NCBI RefSeq assembly: GCF_000269805.1
Contig: NZ_JH711482.1
Span: forward strand, 1 to 64,000
DNA from: Actinomyces massiliensis 4401292
Lineage (GTDB): Bacteria; Actinomycetota; Actinomycetes; Actinomycetales; Actinomycetaceae
Length of the DNA: 64,000 bases
Reading direction: 5' to 3'
The position numbers and the translations under genes are program-made. The first letter of the stretch is position 1, and the number at the start of each line of letters is the position of its first letter. Shown here one piece after another: positions 42,963 to 51,527 of this stretch. The notes beneath the pieces were generated by a model. The model did no database searches and was not told the DNA's origin. It saw only the letters and a program-made list of their open reading frames with translations.

Positions 42963-44189
42963 TCAGGCGACGGTCGAGGCCGAGAGCCAGACCGTCGTCG
43001 TGGGCGGCACCACCAGGTGCCTGTCCTCCTGAAGCAGCGCCCCGGAGGCGAGCAGCACCTGGGCCTGCTCGGGCAGCGCCACGCCCTGCTCGGAGGTGTT
43101 GACCAGCACCAGGATGTCACGGTTCAGGAAGGTCAGGACATCCGTCGGGCACCAGTCGAGCCCGACGACGAAGGCGAAGGGCCCTGTCGCCAGGGCGTGC
43201 TCCCGCCGCACGTAGGTGGCGTGACGCACCGTGGCCAGGGGGGAGCCGAACTGGACGCCCTGCTCGCCCGAGCGCTCATCGATCAGCTCGGCGAGCTCCT
43301 GGGTACTGGTCGGCTTGTCCTTGTCCGGAAGGCTGATCTCGTCGCCCTGGCGCAGATAGACCGATCCCGGCAGGGCGAGAACGAGCGCCTGCAGCGCCAG
43401 CGAGCGGCGTCCGCGTTCCTCGTCGCCGGTCTCGAACCAGCGGCGCCCGTCGCCGGGGTCGGTTGACTCGACGAGTCGGTAGCTGGGCAGGTAGCGCCAC
43501 GCGGGCGGGGCTCCGAAACGGTCGTGCTCGTCGAGAGAGTGCGTGATGTGCCGGGTCAAGGACTCCGCGTTCCAGCGGGTGAGCATGAGCGCGTCGTCGC
43601 GCAGGTGGTGCAGCCAGTCGTCCTGCAGGTGGTGGCGCAGTGCGGAGGGGTAGTCCGCGGAGACGTCGGCTCCGATGAGGCCGTCGTCGACGTGCTCGGC
43701 CACGATGGCCTGCAGGATGGCGAAGTACTCGCTGAGCCGGTTCAGGTCGGTCTCGGCGCTGACCTCGGGGGGCACGATCGTGCCCAGGTCGACTCCGTCG
43801 GCACCCTCGGCGAGGAACGCGGCCGCGCGCTCCATGAGCCCCTCCCGACCGCGCTCCTGACCGGTGAAGATCGGGCCCGCGTCGTGGGCGTGAATCCCGG
43901 TGACGGGGCCCAGCGCCCCGGAGATCCTGGTGATGACGCGCAGGCCGAGCTCATGAGCCCGGCCTGCGAAGGAGCGGAAGGAGGACAGGTCCCCTGTGGT
44001 GGGGACCCGTGAGGGGCGCACGAGCACCACGTTGAAGCCGAGTGAGGCGACATGGTCCAGAACGCCGTGGGCCGCGTCCAGATCGGCGGCGCTGACCTCG
44101 AAGGAGTCGATCTCGTAGACGAGGCCGTCGCGCCACCACTCCAGTGGCCCGTTGTAGACGCGGTGGATGAGCGTGGTGGTGGTCGTCAC
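42963..44189 (-). CDS. GH13-like protein without catalytic residues
   Basis: A 408-residue protein with the layout of an alpha-glucosidase: WWRDGLVYEIDSFEV at the start, a TIM-barrel, LALPGSVYLRQGDEISLPD, and a C-terminal beta domain (ILVLVNTSEQGVALPE). The GH13 active site is missing: region I reads GLRVITRISGA instead of a DxVxNH motif, the nucleophile position is Gly (GADGVDLG for GVDGFRID), the acid/base Glu position is in LIGADVSAD, and there is no NHD. It is therefore probably not a glycosidase; sugar binding or regulation is possible. I start at GTG 44189 with GGGAG 8 nt upstream; an upstream ATG at 44273 gives a poorly conserved extension. Confidence 0.78.
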   Translation of the reverse strand: MTTTTTLIHRVYNGPLEWWRDGLVYEIDSFEVSAADLDAAHGVLDHVASLGFNVVLVRPSRVPTTGDLSSFRSFAGRAHELGLRVITRISGALGPVTGIHAHDAGPIFTGQERGREGLMERAAAFLAEGADGVDLGTIVPPEVSAETDLNRLSEYFAILQAIVAEHVDDGLIGADVSADYPSALRHHLQDDWLHHLRDDALMLTRWNAESLTRHITHSLDEHDRFGAPPAWRYLPSYRLVESTDPGDGRRWFETGDEERGRRSLALQALVLALPGSVYLRQGDEISLPDKDKPTSTQELAELIDERSGEQGVQFGSPLATVRHATYVRREHALATGPFAFVVGLDWCPTDVLTFLNRDILVLVNTSEQGVALPEQAQVLLASGALLQEDRHLVVPPTTTVWLSASTVA

Positions 44190-44267
44190 ACAGCGGCTCC
44201 CTTTCCTCCGGGTCCTGCCCGGCCGATCGATCGATCCGCGCGCCCGGTCGCCCACGGCTTCATGTGC

Positions 44268-44287
44268 ACACAAGATAATTACACAAG
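44268..44287. repeat. Direct repeat ACACAAG in the dgt/GH13-like divergent region
   Basis: ACACAAG occurs at 44268-44274 and 44281-44287, 13 bp apart, around the AT-rich core ATAATT. This lies between the divergent GH13-like and dgt genes. TATCTT on the minus strand (44272-44277) is a possible -10 for the GH13-like gene, so the repeats may be regulator half sites. Confidence 0.35.
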
Positions 44288-44317
44288 TTTACATCTCATA
44301 GTAGCCCCCTGCTGAGA

Positions 44318-44323
44318 TACCTT
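44318..44323 (+). promoter_or_regulatory. -10 hexamer TACCTT of dgt (leaderless layout)
   Basis: TACCTT, then six bases (GTGGCC), then ATG at 44330. The absence of a ribosome-binding site supports leaderless translation. The internal GTG at 44324 would sit upstream of the expected transcript start. Confidence 0.5.
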
Positions 44324-44329
44324 GTGGCC

Positions 44330-45667
44330 ATGTCCACCCACGGGACACCGTCCCACGATCTCATCCCCCACGACGATCATGAGTCCATCGGTGAGGAGCG
44401 GGGCGAACTCGCCGGTTACGGGACGAGCGACATCGCCCGCTTCGTGCCCGAGCCCGCGAAGAACCCCCAGCGCACACCCTTCGAGCGCGACCGGGCGCGC
44501 GTGCTCCACTCCTCCGCACTGCGCCGCCTGGGCGCCAAGACTCAGGTTCTGGGACCCTCCAGCGACGACTTCGTGCGCACTCGTCTGACGCACTCCCTGG
44601 AGGTCGCCCAGGTGGGCCGCGCGCTCGGACAGGCGCTGGGCTGCGATCCCGACGTCGTTGACGCCGCCTGCCTGTCCCACGACCTGGGCCACCCGCCCTA
44701 CGGGCACAACGGGGAGAAGGCTCTCGATGTCGTGGCCGAGTCCATCGGCGGATTCGAGGGCAACGCCCAGACCCTGCGCATCCTGACCCGCCTGGAGCCC
44801 AAGACCATGGACGCCTCCGGACGCTCGGTGGGCGTCAATCTGACTCGGGCCAGCCTCGACGCCGTGGCCAAGTACCCCTGGGCCAGGGGCGAGGGCCCGG
44901 GCGGCCCGGAGGGCAACAGTGCGCGCAAGTACTGCTGCTACGACGACGACCGCGAGATCTTCTCCTGGATGCGTGCTGGTGCCCCGGTCGGGCGCCGTTG
45001 CCTCGAGGCCCAGCTCATGGACTTCTGCGACGACGTTGGCTACTCGGTCCACGACGTTGAGGACGCCATCGCCCTGCTGCGCATGGACCCGTCCCGACTG
45101 CGCGAGGACCGCGAGGTCGACTCCGTCATAGAGGACACCTGCGCCTGGTACGGGGCCGATCTCGACCGGGCCGCGCTCGGCGCGGCCTGGGAGCGACTGG
45201 CGGGCCTGCCCAGCTGGATCACGTCCTACAGTGGGGCGCCCGCCGATGCCGCCGGGCTGAAGAACCTCACCAGCCAGCTCATCGGACGCTTCGTGTCCGC
45301 CGTCGCCGCGGCCACCCGCGATGTCTTCGGGAGCGGCCCACTGACCCGCTATGACGCCGACCTGATCGTCCCCGATGAGACCGCCGCCGAGATCTTGATC
45401 CTCAAGGGCGCCGCTGTGCGATACGTCATGGCCCCGCGCGAGCACGAGCCGGTCTACCTGCGCCAGCGCACCGAGCTGTTCGACCTGGCCGATGCCCTGC
45501 TGTCCGCCAAGGGCGAGTACCTGGAGCCCGTTTTCGCCTCCGCGTGGCGCGAGGCCGACGACGATGCGGGCCGTGTGCGTGCAGTCGTGGACCAGATCGC
45601 CTCTCTGACCGACACCTCGGCGCGCGCCTGGCACGCGCGCCTATGCGGCCTGCTCTCCGAGGTCTGA
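44330..45667 (+). CDS. dgt: Deoxyguanosinetriphosphate triphosphohydrolase-like protein
   Basis: A 445-residue HD-domain dNTP triphosphohydrolase, cleaving dNTPs to deoxynucleoside and triphosphate. The His-HD-Asp metal site is in TRLTHSLEVAQVGR and CLSHDLGHPPYGHNGE, and the conserved NAQTLRILTRLE follows. A long ~70-residue N-terminal segment with FVPEPAKNPQRTPFERDRARVLHSSALRRL is typical. ATG 44330 is preferred over GTG 44324 because of the TACCTT-N6 promoter. It precedes dnaG as in M. tuberculosis (Rv2344c-Rv2343c). Confidence 0.94.
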   Translation: MSTHGTPSHDLIPHDDHESIGEERGELAGYGTSDIARFVPEPAKNPQRTPFERDRARVLHSSALRRLGAKTQVLGPSSDDFVRTRLTHSLEVAQVGRALGQALGCDPDVVDAACLSHDLGHPPYGHNGEKALDVVAESIGGFEGNAQTLRILTRLEPKTMDASGRSVGVNLTRASLDAVAKYPWARGEGPGGPEGNSARKYCCYDDDREIFSWMRAGAPVGRRCLEAQLMDFCDDVGYSVHDVEDAIALLRMDPSRLREDREVDSVIEDTCAWYGADLDRAALGAAWERLAGLPSWITSYSGAPADAAGLKNLTSQLIGRFVSAVAAATRDVFGSGPLTRYDADLIVPDETAAEILILKGAAVRYVMAPREHEPVYLRQRTELFDLADALLSAKGEYLEPVFASAWREADDDAGRVRAVVDQIASLTDTSARAWHARLCGLLSEV

Positions 45668-45691
45668 GGCTCCTGCAAAGCGCCTCTCGCC

Positions 45692-45697
45692 TAGGAT
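45692..45697 (+). promoter_or_regulatory. -10 hexamer TAGGAT of dnaG (leaderless layout)
   Basis: TAGGAT is followed by six bases and the ATG of dnaG at 45704, only 24 nt after the dgt stop. The dnaG gene would thus have its own leaderless transcript besides any read-through from dgt. Confidence 0.5.
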
Positions 45698-45703
45698 GAC
45701 GCC

Positions 45704-47707
45704 ATGGCGGGACTCATCAAGCGCGAGGACATCGATGCGGTGCGCGAGCGCGCGAGGATCGAGGACGTCGTCGGCGAGCACGTCACCCTCAAGAGCGGGG
45801 GAGTGGGCTCGCTGAAGGGACTGTGCCCCTTTCACGATGAGCGCACCCCCTCCTTCAACGTCCGTCCCCAGCTGGGCCTGTGGCACTGCTTCGGCTGCGG
45901 CGAGGGCGGTGATGTCATCTCCTTCGTCCAGAAGATCAATAGTCTGTTCTTCGCCGAGGCCGTGGAGTACCTGGCCGGGCGGGTCGGCGTTCAGCTTCGC
46001 TACGAGGAGGGCGGCGGCCCGGTCACTCGCGGCATCGAGCCCGGCACGCGTCAGCGCCTCCTGGAGGCCAATCGCCTCGCCGAGGTGTGGTTCCGCGAGC
46101 AGCTGGCCACTCCTGCGGCGCAGCCGGGGCGCGCTTTCCTGGGAGGGCGCGCCTTCGGCCCGGAGGAGGCCGCTCATTTCGGGGTCGGCTACGCCCCCTC
46201 CGGCTGGGACGGCCTGGCCAACATGCTGCGCTCCCGGGGCTTCACCGAGCACGAACTCGTCGCCTCGGGCCTGTGCGGTCAGGGGGGCGCCGGCGGTTCG
46301 CGGATCTACGACCGCTTCCGCGATCGTCTCATGTGGCCCATACGCGATGTCACCGGCGCCACCGTCGGATTCGGCGGCAGACGCCTGTCGGAGGAGGACG
46401 CCGCTGTCCCCAAGTACCTCAACACCCCTGAGACCGCGATCTACCACAAGGGCCAGGTGCTCTACGGCCTGGATTTGGCCAAGCGCGATATCGCGCGCGA
46501 TCACCGTGTCGTCGTCGTCGAGGGCTACACGGACGTCATGGCCGCCCATCTGTCCGGGGTGACCACCGCGGTGGCCACCTGCGGCACCGCCTTCGGCGCG
46601 GATCACGTGCGCATCGTGCGCCGCCTCCTGGGGGACGCCGCCGATCCCTCCGCCGGCGTCATCGCCGGTAATCGTGCCCGCGGTGGGGAGGTCGTCTTCA
46701 CCTTCGACGGCGATGCCGCCGGGCAGAAGGCGGCTCTGCGCGCTTACGGTGAGGACCAGCACTTCGCCGCGCAGACCTTCGTGGCGGTTGATCCGCACGG
46801 ATACGATCCCTGCGATCTGCGCATGGCCGAGGGCAATGATGCGATCCCACGGCTGCTGGAACGGCGGGTGCCCCTGTTCGAGTTCGTCGTGCGCACCTGC
46901 CTGGCCGACCTCGACCTGGACACCGCCGAGGGACGGGTGCGCGGCCTGCGCTCCGCCGCGCCGATCATCGCCGGTATCCGTGACCGGGCGCTGCGGCGGG
47001 AGTACACGCGGCGTCTGGCCGGATGGCTCGGCATGCCCGACTCCGAGGCCGTGGGGGCGGTGCGCGCCGCCGAGCGCCGGGGCGCGAGCGGTCCGGGCTC
47101 GCCAGGACCCGGCCCGCAGAACGCTCCGGATGCCGGAGCCGCTCCGGCCGGACTGCCACCGGTTGGCGACCCGGTGGCCAGACTCGAACGCCAGGCCCTG
47201 GAGGTGATCGTCCAGATGCCCGTGGTCGCCGCACGGGTCGGTGCCGATGACATCAGCCCGGTGGCGTTCGCCGTGCCGGTCCACCGGGCCGTGTTCGAGG
47301 CCATTGAGGCAGCCGGCGGGGCCGCAGAGGTCCCCAGTCTCATCTCCCGGGCCGAGGACTCCGGTCTGGCCCGCGCCGACGCCGTCAACCGGGCCACCGT
47401 CCACTGGATCGAGCAGGTGCGCGCCGGGGCCATAGGGCCGGTCAGCGCCGCCATCACCGAGTTGGCGGTGGCGCCCCTGCCTCTGACCCCGCCCCGGGAG
47501 CGGGGGGCCGAGCCCGAGCCGCACGTCGTCGAGCGCTACGCGCGGGGCGTCCTGTCGGCCCTGGCCCGGACCGGGATCAACCGCGAGCTCGCCGAACTGC
47601 GCGCCAGGCACCGTCGCATGACTGCCGATGACGCGGACTACCGCGACGTCTTCGAACAGATCGTGGGCCTGGAGAACCGGCGCATGCAGATCGCTCGGGA
47701 GTCATGA
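45704..47707 (+). CDS. dnaG: DNA primase
   Basis: A 667-residue primase that makes RNA primers at the replication fork. The N-terminal CHC2 zinc-binding domain has CPFHDERTPSF and WHCFGCGEGGD. The TOPRIM catalytic core contains VVVVEGYTDVMAAH and TFDGDAAGQKAA. The C-terminal part (about 470 to the end) is the helical DnaB-interaction region, with a Pro/Gly/Ala-rich linker near 455-490. No ribosome-binding site precedes the ATG. Confidence 0.97.
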   Translation: MAGLIKREDIDAVRERARIEDVVGEHVTLKSGGVGSLKGLCPFHDERTPSFNVRPQLGLWHCFGCGEGGDVISFVQKINSLFFAEAVEYLAGRVGVQLRYEEGGGPVTRGIEPGTRQRLLEANRLAEVWFREQLATPAAQPGRAFLGGRAFGPEEAAHFGVGYAPSGWDGLANMLRSRGFTEHELVASGLCGQGGAGGSRIYDRFRDRLMWPIRDVTGATVGFGGRRLSEEDAAVPKYLNTPETAIYHKGQVLYGLDLAKRDIARDHRVVVVEGYTDVMAAHLSGVTTAVATCGTAFGADHVRIVRRLLGDAADPSAGVIAGNRARGGEVVFTFDGDAAGQKAALRAYGEDQHFAAQTFVAVDPHGYDPCDLRMAEGNDAIPRLLERRVPLFEFVVRTCLADLDLDTAEGRVRGLRSAAPIIAGIRDRALRREYTRRLAGWLGMPDSEAVGAVRAAERRGASGPGSPGPGPQNAPDAGAAPAGLPPVGDPVARLERQALEVIVQMPVVAARVGADDISPVAFAVPVHRAVFEAIEAAGGAAEVPSLISRAEDSGLARADAVNRATVHWIEQVRAGAIGPVSAAITELAVAPLPLTPPRERGAEPEPHVVERYARGVLSALARTGINRELAELRARHRRMTADDADYRDVFEQIVGLENRRMQIARES

Positions 47708-47861
47708 GGATCCCCCGGGCCCGAGCCCGGCCGAGGTGCGGATGCGGGAGCACCCTGCCGATATCGACCGGGCCTCAGTGGGCGCAGAAGCATGACGCGG
47801 AAGCACGGGGCCGCAGACCGCGCAGGCCGCGCAGACCGCAGAATCTTCCCCCACCACCATT

Positions 47862-47867
47862 TACCCT
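47862..47867 (+). promoter_or_regulatory. -10 hexamer TACCCT of degV (leaderless layout)
   Basis: TACCCT, six bases, then ATG 47874. It lies at the end of a 166-base gap after dnaG that has no other feature except a weak 6-bp GC hairpin near 47720. Confidence 0.55.
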
Positions 47868-47873
47868 AAAGCC

Positions 47874-48701
47874 ATGACCCTCGCCGTCGTCACCGATTCC
47901 GCCGCTTGTCTGCCGCCGGCGCTCGCGGACCGCTGCGGCATTGAAGTCGTGCCGCTCCATGCGATCGAGGATGGTGAGACTCCGTCCACCGCGCGGCCAA
48001 GTGTCGCTGAACTCGCGGCCGCCTACGCCTTCGCCCTGGAGCGCGCCGATGAGGTCCTCGCCATCCACATCAGCTCGGTGCTGTCGGGCACGGTGGACAA
48101 CGCCCGTCTCGCCGCCCAAGAGCTCGCCGCCGGAGGCCGCTCGGTCCTCGTCCTGGACTCCGGCGTCTCCGGCGGGGCGCTGGGCCTGGCCGCCCTGGCG
48201 GCGGGCGAGGCCGGTGATGCGCGCCGCGGCGCTGCCCGGGCCCGGGAGTCTGCGTCGCGCTCCCACACCTTCTTCCTGGTCGAGGATCTGTCTGGCCTGC
48301 GGCGCAGCGGGCGCGTGGACCGCACGACCGGTCTGATGGGCGGCGCTCTCGGGATCCGGCCCGTGCTCACCATGTCAGCGGCAGGCGTTGCCGTCGCCGA
48401 GACCGTGCGCGGTTCGGCAAGGGCGCGGCGCCATTTGATCGCCCAGGCCGTTCGTGCCGCGGGCGGCGCGCATCTGAGCGGGCCGAGGCCGCCGGTCGAG
48501 CCCGTGCGCCTGGCCGTCCATTACGGGGAGGATCCTGCCCAGGGCAGGGAGCTCGAGAACGACCTGGCCGAGGCGATGGCTCAGGCCGGGGCGGTCGTGG
48601 AGTCCATCATGCGCTCGCCGGTGGACGCCGCCCACCGCGTCCACCTGGGCCCCGGGGCGCTGGGCATCGCCATCGCCCCTTGGCTGGGGCGCGGAAGGTG
48701 A
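47874..48701 (+). CDS. DegV family fatty-acid-binding protein
   Basis: A 275-residue DegV protein. The hallmark VVTDSAACLP opens the N-terminal EDD-like domain, and HISSVLSGTVDNARLAA and VLDSGVSGGALGLAAL follow. The C-terminal domain includes LVEDLSGLRRSGRVDR and IRPVLTMSAAGVA. DegV/FakB proteins bind a single fatty acid; in Firmicutes FakB partners the FakA kinase. No fakA-like gene is adjacent, so its partner, if any, is elsewhere. Cytoplasmic. Confidence 0.93.
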   Translation: MTLAVVTDSAACLPPALADRCGIEVVPLHAIEDGETPSTARPSVAELAAAYAFALERADEVLAIHISSVLSGTVDNARLAAQELAAGGRSVLVLDSGVSGGALGLAALAAGEAGDARRGAARARESASRSHTFFLVEDLSGLRRSGRVDRTTGLMGGALGIRPVLTMSAAGVAVAETVRGSARARRHLIAQAVRAAGGAHLSGPRPPVEPVRLAVHYGEDPAQGRELENDLAEAMAQAGAVVESIMRSPVDAAHRVHLGPGALGIAIAPWLGRGR

Positions 48702-48863
48702 CCGTCACCGGGGCCGCGCGAGCCTGAGGTCCGCACGCACCGTCTGCGATCCAGCAGCACCGGAAGCGCGCACACCGGACCTGCACGGCTCCACAAGCGG
48801 GTCTCGTGCACCCTCGCGCAGCTGCTGTCCACAGGCGGTGAGCGCCCCCGATCACCGCGGTTC

Positions 48864-48869
48864 TACCGT
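48864..48869 (+). promoter_or_regulatory. -10 hexamer TACCGT of comEA (leaderless layout)
   Basis: TACCGT is seven bases before the ATG at 48877, with no ribosome-binding site. It supports this start over the earlier GTG at 48838. Confidence 0.45.
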
Positions 48870-48876
48870 CGTCGTC

Positions 48877-49674
48877 ATGAGTGGTCGACGAGCGTTACGA
48901 CGGGGCGGGCGGTCCCTCCAGAGCCTCGAGAGTCTTGTGCGCCTGGCCTGCTCCACCGACCCGGAGGAGCCGGTTCGCAGGCCCCGGCGCGCCGCCGTGG
49001 CGCCACGGGCCGCAATGATCCTGGGCGCCGCCCTCCTCGCCCTTGCACTCCTCCTTGCGCTGCGCACAGTGCTGACCTCACCTGGCTCCCGGTCTCAAGC
49101 CATCCCGGCGGCGACCACGACATCCGGAGCCGACGAGACGCCGGTGGGCGGGCGCTCCATTGATAATAATTCGGCGGGAACGGGCGCACTTCCGGGAGCG
49201 ACCAGTGCCGAGCCGAATGGAACCGGCGAGCTTCTCGTGCACGTCATCGGCGCCGTTCACACGCCGGGTGTTGTCAGACTCCCCGCGGGCTCGCGCGTCG
49301 TCGACGCCATTGATGCGGCCGGCGGAGCGTGCGAGGACGCCCAGACCGATCAGCTCAACCTCGCCAGGCCCGTGACTGACGGCGAACAGGTGCGCGTCCC
49401 GGTGACGGGCGAGGCGCTCGAAGCGGCCCCTTCTGCGGATTCGGGCTCGGCCACGCCCACCGCTGGCGCGACGAATGGCTCGGGTCTGGTGAACATCAAC
49501 ACCGCCTCCGCCGACGATCTCGAGAAACTGCCCGGGATCGGGCCCGCCCTGGCTGAGCGGATCATCAGCCATCGACAGGCCAACGGCCCCTTCGCGAGCC
49601 TCGACGATCTGACGGACGTGCCCGGCATTGGGAAGGCCAAGCTCGAGGCCCTCAAGACGGAGGCGACCGTATGA
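48877..49674 (+). CDS. ComEA family helix-hairpin-helix DNA-binding protein
   Basis: A 265-residue protein: a basic cytoplasmic N-terminus, one membrane helix (AAMILGAALLALALLLALRTVL, about 45-66), a Ser/Thr/Gly linker, an SLBB-type domain (VHVIGAVHTPGVVRLPAGS onward) and C-terminal paired helix-hairpin-helix motifs (VNINTASADDLEKLPGIGP and LDDLTDVPGIGKAKLEAL). ComEA binds incoming DNA outside the membrane in natural transformation. With comEC and holA next, this matches the M. tuberculosis Rv2415c-Rv2413c group. Whether the cell is competent is unknown. ATGA overlap with comEC. Confidence 0.9.
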   Translation: MSGRRALRRGGRSLQSLESLVRLACSTDPEEPVRRPRRAAVAPRAAMILGAALLALALLLALRTVLTSPGSRSQAIPAATTTSGADETPVGGRSIDNNSAGTGALPGATSAEPNGTGELLVHVIGAVHTPGVVRLPAGSRVVDAIDAAGGACEDAQTDQLNLARPVTDGEQVRVPVTGEALEAAPSADSGSATPTAGATNGSGLVNINTASADDLEKLPGIGPALAERIISHRQANGPFASLDDLTDVPGIGKAKLEALKTEATV

Positions 49675-51473
49675 GCCCGCCCTGTGGAGACCCTTCCTCT
49701 CAGGGAGGCCGCCTGACCGGGAAGCAGAACGCTCCAGCATCGAGTCCGGCCCTGAGTCAGGCACCGAGTCAGGCATGGGCCCCAGTCCCAGGGGACGAGC
49801 CCGTCGAACCAGGAGGTTCACGGCGTTCGAGGAGCAGGCATCCTCATCACCGAGTGCGCGAATCCGCTCCCGCCGCACTGGATGTGCGTCTGCTCCTGCC
49901 GGCCCTGGCCGCCTGGGCCAGTGCCGCCTGGGCCATCGGCCTTCCCGGTGAGCGGGCGTGGTCCCGAATCCTGATGGCGGCCCTCGTCCTGATGGTCCTC
50001 GCCCTCCCCCTGGGGATCTGCACTCATCGTTTCCGGCCTCCGCGGCACCGCTACGATCCGCGTCCCGGTGCCGGAGACCTGAAAGGATCTGCTGTTGGAT
50101 CGGTGTGCGCCGGCCTTCTGCTGAGCACGGTCGCCGCGGTGGCGGTACTCGCCGTAGCCGCCGCCGGCTCATGGAGTCGGGCCGCTGACCCCTTGAGCCG
50201 GGCGGTTGCCGACGGGCGCACCGTCACGCTCATCGGCACCGTGAAGGCCGAGCCGCGTGCAGTGCCCGGGCCCGGCCGTACCACCGTGGTGACGGAGCTC
50301 GCCGTCACCACTGTCGACAAGCGCGCTTCCCGCCTGAGCGCCCTGGTTCTGGGCGGCCAGGAGTGGTTCGACATGCCCATGGGCGCCACCGTGCGCGTGC
50401 GCGCGGTGCCCAGTCCCGGCGATCCGGGGGAGGCGAACGCCGCCGTCGTGGGCTCTGGCGCTGCTGTTCGGCTCATCGCACCGCCGGCAGGTGCTCTGGC
50501 CGTGGTCGGCTCACTGCGAGCCGGGCTCGCCGATGCTGTGCAGCATCCGCACGCGGTGTCGGGCCGATGGCGCTGGCCGGCTGGGGCGCCCGAGCTCGTC
50601 TCCGGGGTGGCGCTGGGAGACGACCATGCTCTGCCCGCCGATGTCCGCAAGGACATGCGCACCGTATCGATGACCCATCTCACAGCGGTGTCGGGAGAGC
50701 ATGTTGCCATTGTCCTGGGCCTGGTCATGAGCGGCCTCGGGGTGCTTCCCAGGCGGTGGCGGGCCCTCGTCGGCGTTTTGGTACTGGCGGCGCTGGTCGT
50801 CCTGGTGCGGCCCGGCGGCTCTGTTCTGCGGGCGGCGGCCATGGGCGGGGTTCTGCTCATGGGCGCGGCCTCCGGAAGGCGCTCGGCATCCCTGCCGGCG
50901 CTGGGCGCTGCCATCATCGTTCTGCTGCTCATCGATCCCTGGCAGGCACGCTCCTTCGGCTTCGCCCTCTCGGTTGTGGCGACGGCGGGGATCCTGCTGG
51001 GTGCGCAGCCCGCGCGGGCGGCGCTGTCCCGGAGGCTGCCCCGGTGGGCGGCCGGGGCTCTGGCTGTGCCGTTGACCGCCCAGGCCGCCTGCGCCCCGGT
51101 CCTCGTGCTCATCCAGCCCCAGGTGAGCACGTGGGCGGTGCCGGCCAACGTCCTGGCGGCACCGGTCGTGCCCGTGGCAACCGTGGCCGGGCTGCTCGCA
51201 GCACTCGTGGCGCCGTGGTGGTCCGCGCTCGCGAGCGCTGTGGTCCTGCCCGCCGCCGCCTGCTGCTCCTGGTTGGTGGTTGTCGCCGGATTCTTCGCCG
51301 ACCTGCCGGCAGCGAGCCTGGGGTGGCCCGGCGGGCGCGGCGGCGCCCTCGCTCTGGCGGCGCTCGAGGCCGTCGGAGCGGCGGTAGCCTCACGGCGGGG
51401 GCGCGCGAGTCTGCTGGCTGCCTGTGGGGCTTGTGGGTCCTGCCTGCGAGGCTCGCACCGACGCCGCCTGTGA
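49671..51473 (+). CDS. ComEC/Rec2 family membrane protein, short form
   Basis: A 600-residue polytopic protein with the ComEC 'competence' domain: GVALGDDHALPADVRKDMR, the motif MTHLTAVSGEHVAIVLG (HLxAISGxH type), and many Gly/Ala/Leu-rich helices. It is shorter than classic ComEC (about 750-800 residues) because the C-terminal metallo-beta-lactamase domain is absent; the stop is well placed before holA and no frameshift is evident. Short ComEC proteins are known in actinobacteria. A hydrophilic N-terminus of ~65 residues precedes the first helix. It would form the DNA channel. Confidence 0.88.
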   Translation: MSPPCGDPSSQGGRLTGKQNAPASSPALSQAPSQAWAPVPGDEPVEPGGSRRSRSRHPHHRVRESAPAALDVRLLLPALAAWASAAWAIGLPGERAWSRILMAALVLMVLALPLGICTHRFRPPRHRYDPRPGAGDLKGSAVGSVCAGLLLSTVAAVAVLAVAAAGSWSRAADPLSRAVADGRTVTLIGTVKAEPRAVPGPGRTTVVTELAVTTVDKRASRLSALVLGGQEWFDMPMGATVRVRAVPSPGDPGEANAAVVGSGAAVRLIAPPAGALAVVGSLRAGLADAVQHPHAVSGRWRWPAGAPELVSGVALGDDHALPADVRKDMRTVSMTHLTAVSGEHVAIVLGLVMSGLGVLPRRWRALVGVLVLAALVVLVRPGGSVLRAAAMGGVLLMGAASGRRSASLPALGAAIIVLLLIDPWQARSFGFALSVVATAGILLGAQPARAALSRRLPRWAAGALAVPLTAQAACAPVLVLIQPQVSTWAVPANVLAAPVVPVATVAGLLAALVAPWWSALASAVVLPAAACCSWLVVVAGFFADLPAASLGWPGGRGGALALAALEAVGAAVASRRGRASLLAACGACGSCLRGSHRRRL

Positions 51474-51515
51474 TCGGCCCGTGTTCGCCTCGACGGGTAT
51501 CTCGGCGCTGCGTGG

Positions 51516-51521
51516 CAGGCT
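51516..51521 (+). promoter_or_regulatory. Weak -10-like CAGGCT before holA
   Basis: CAGGCT lies six bases before the ATG at 51528. It keeps the A at position 2 and the final T of TAnnnT but not the first T. There is no ribosome-binding site. Confidence 0.3.
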
Positions 51522-51527
51522 TGCCCC

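Noticed and set aside
44189-44273. The longer GH13-like protein starting at ATG 44273
   Set aside because: The extra 28 residues are Arg/Gly-rich, overlap the AT-rich divergent promoter region and lack a ribosome-binding site, while GTG 44189 has GGGAG at a good distance.
45641-47611. Long minus-strand frame opposite dnaG (656 codons), and similar ones opposite recN, sufC/sufD, sufS and the M20 gene
   Set aside because: These are antisense shadows caused by high G+C at third codon positions; none shows motifs or a ribosome-binding site.
49671-51473. ComEC truncated by a frameshift, losing its metallo-beta-lactamase domain
   Set aside because: No continuation of such a domain is found in other frames before holA, and short ComEC proteins are known in actinobacteria, so this is the normal form.
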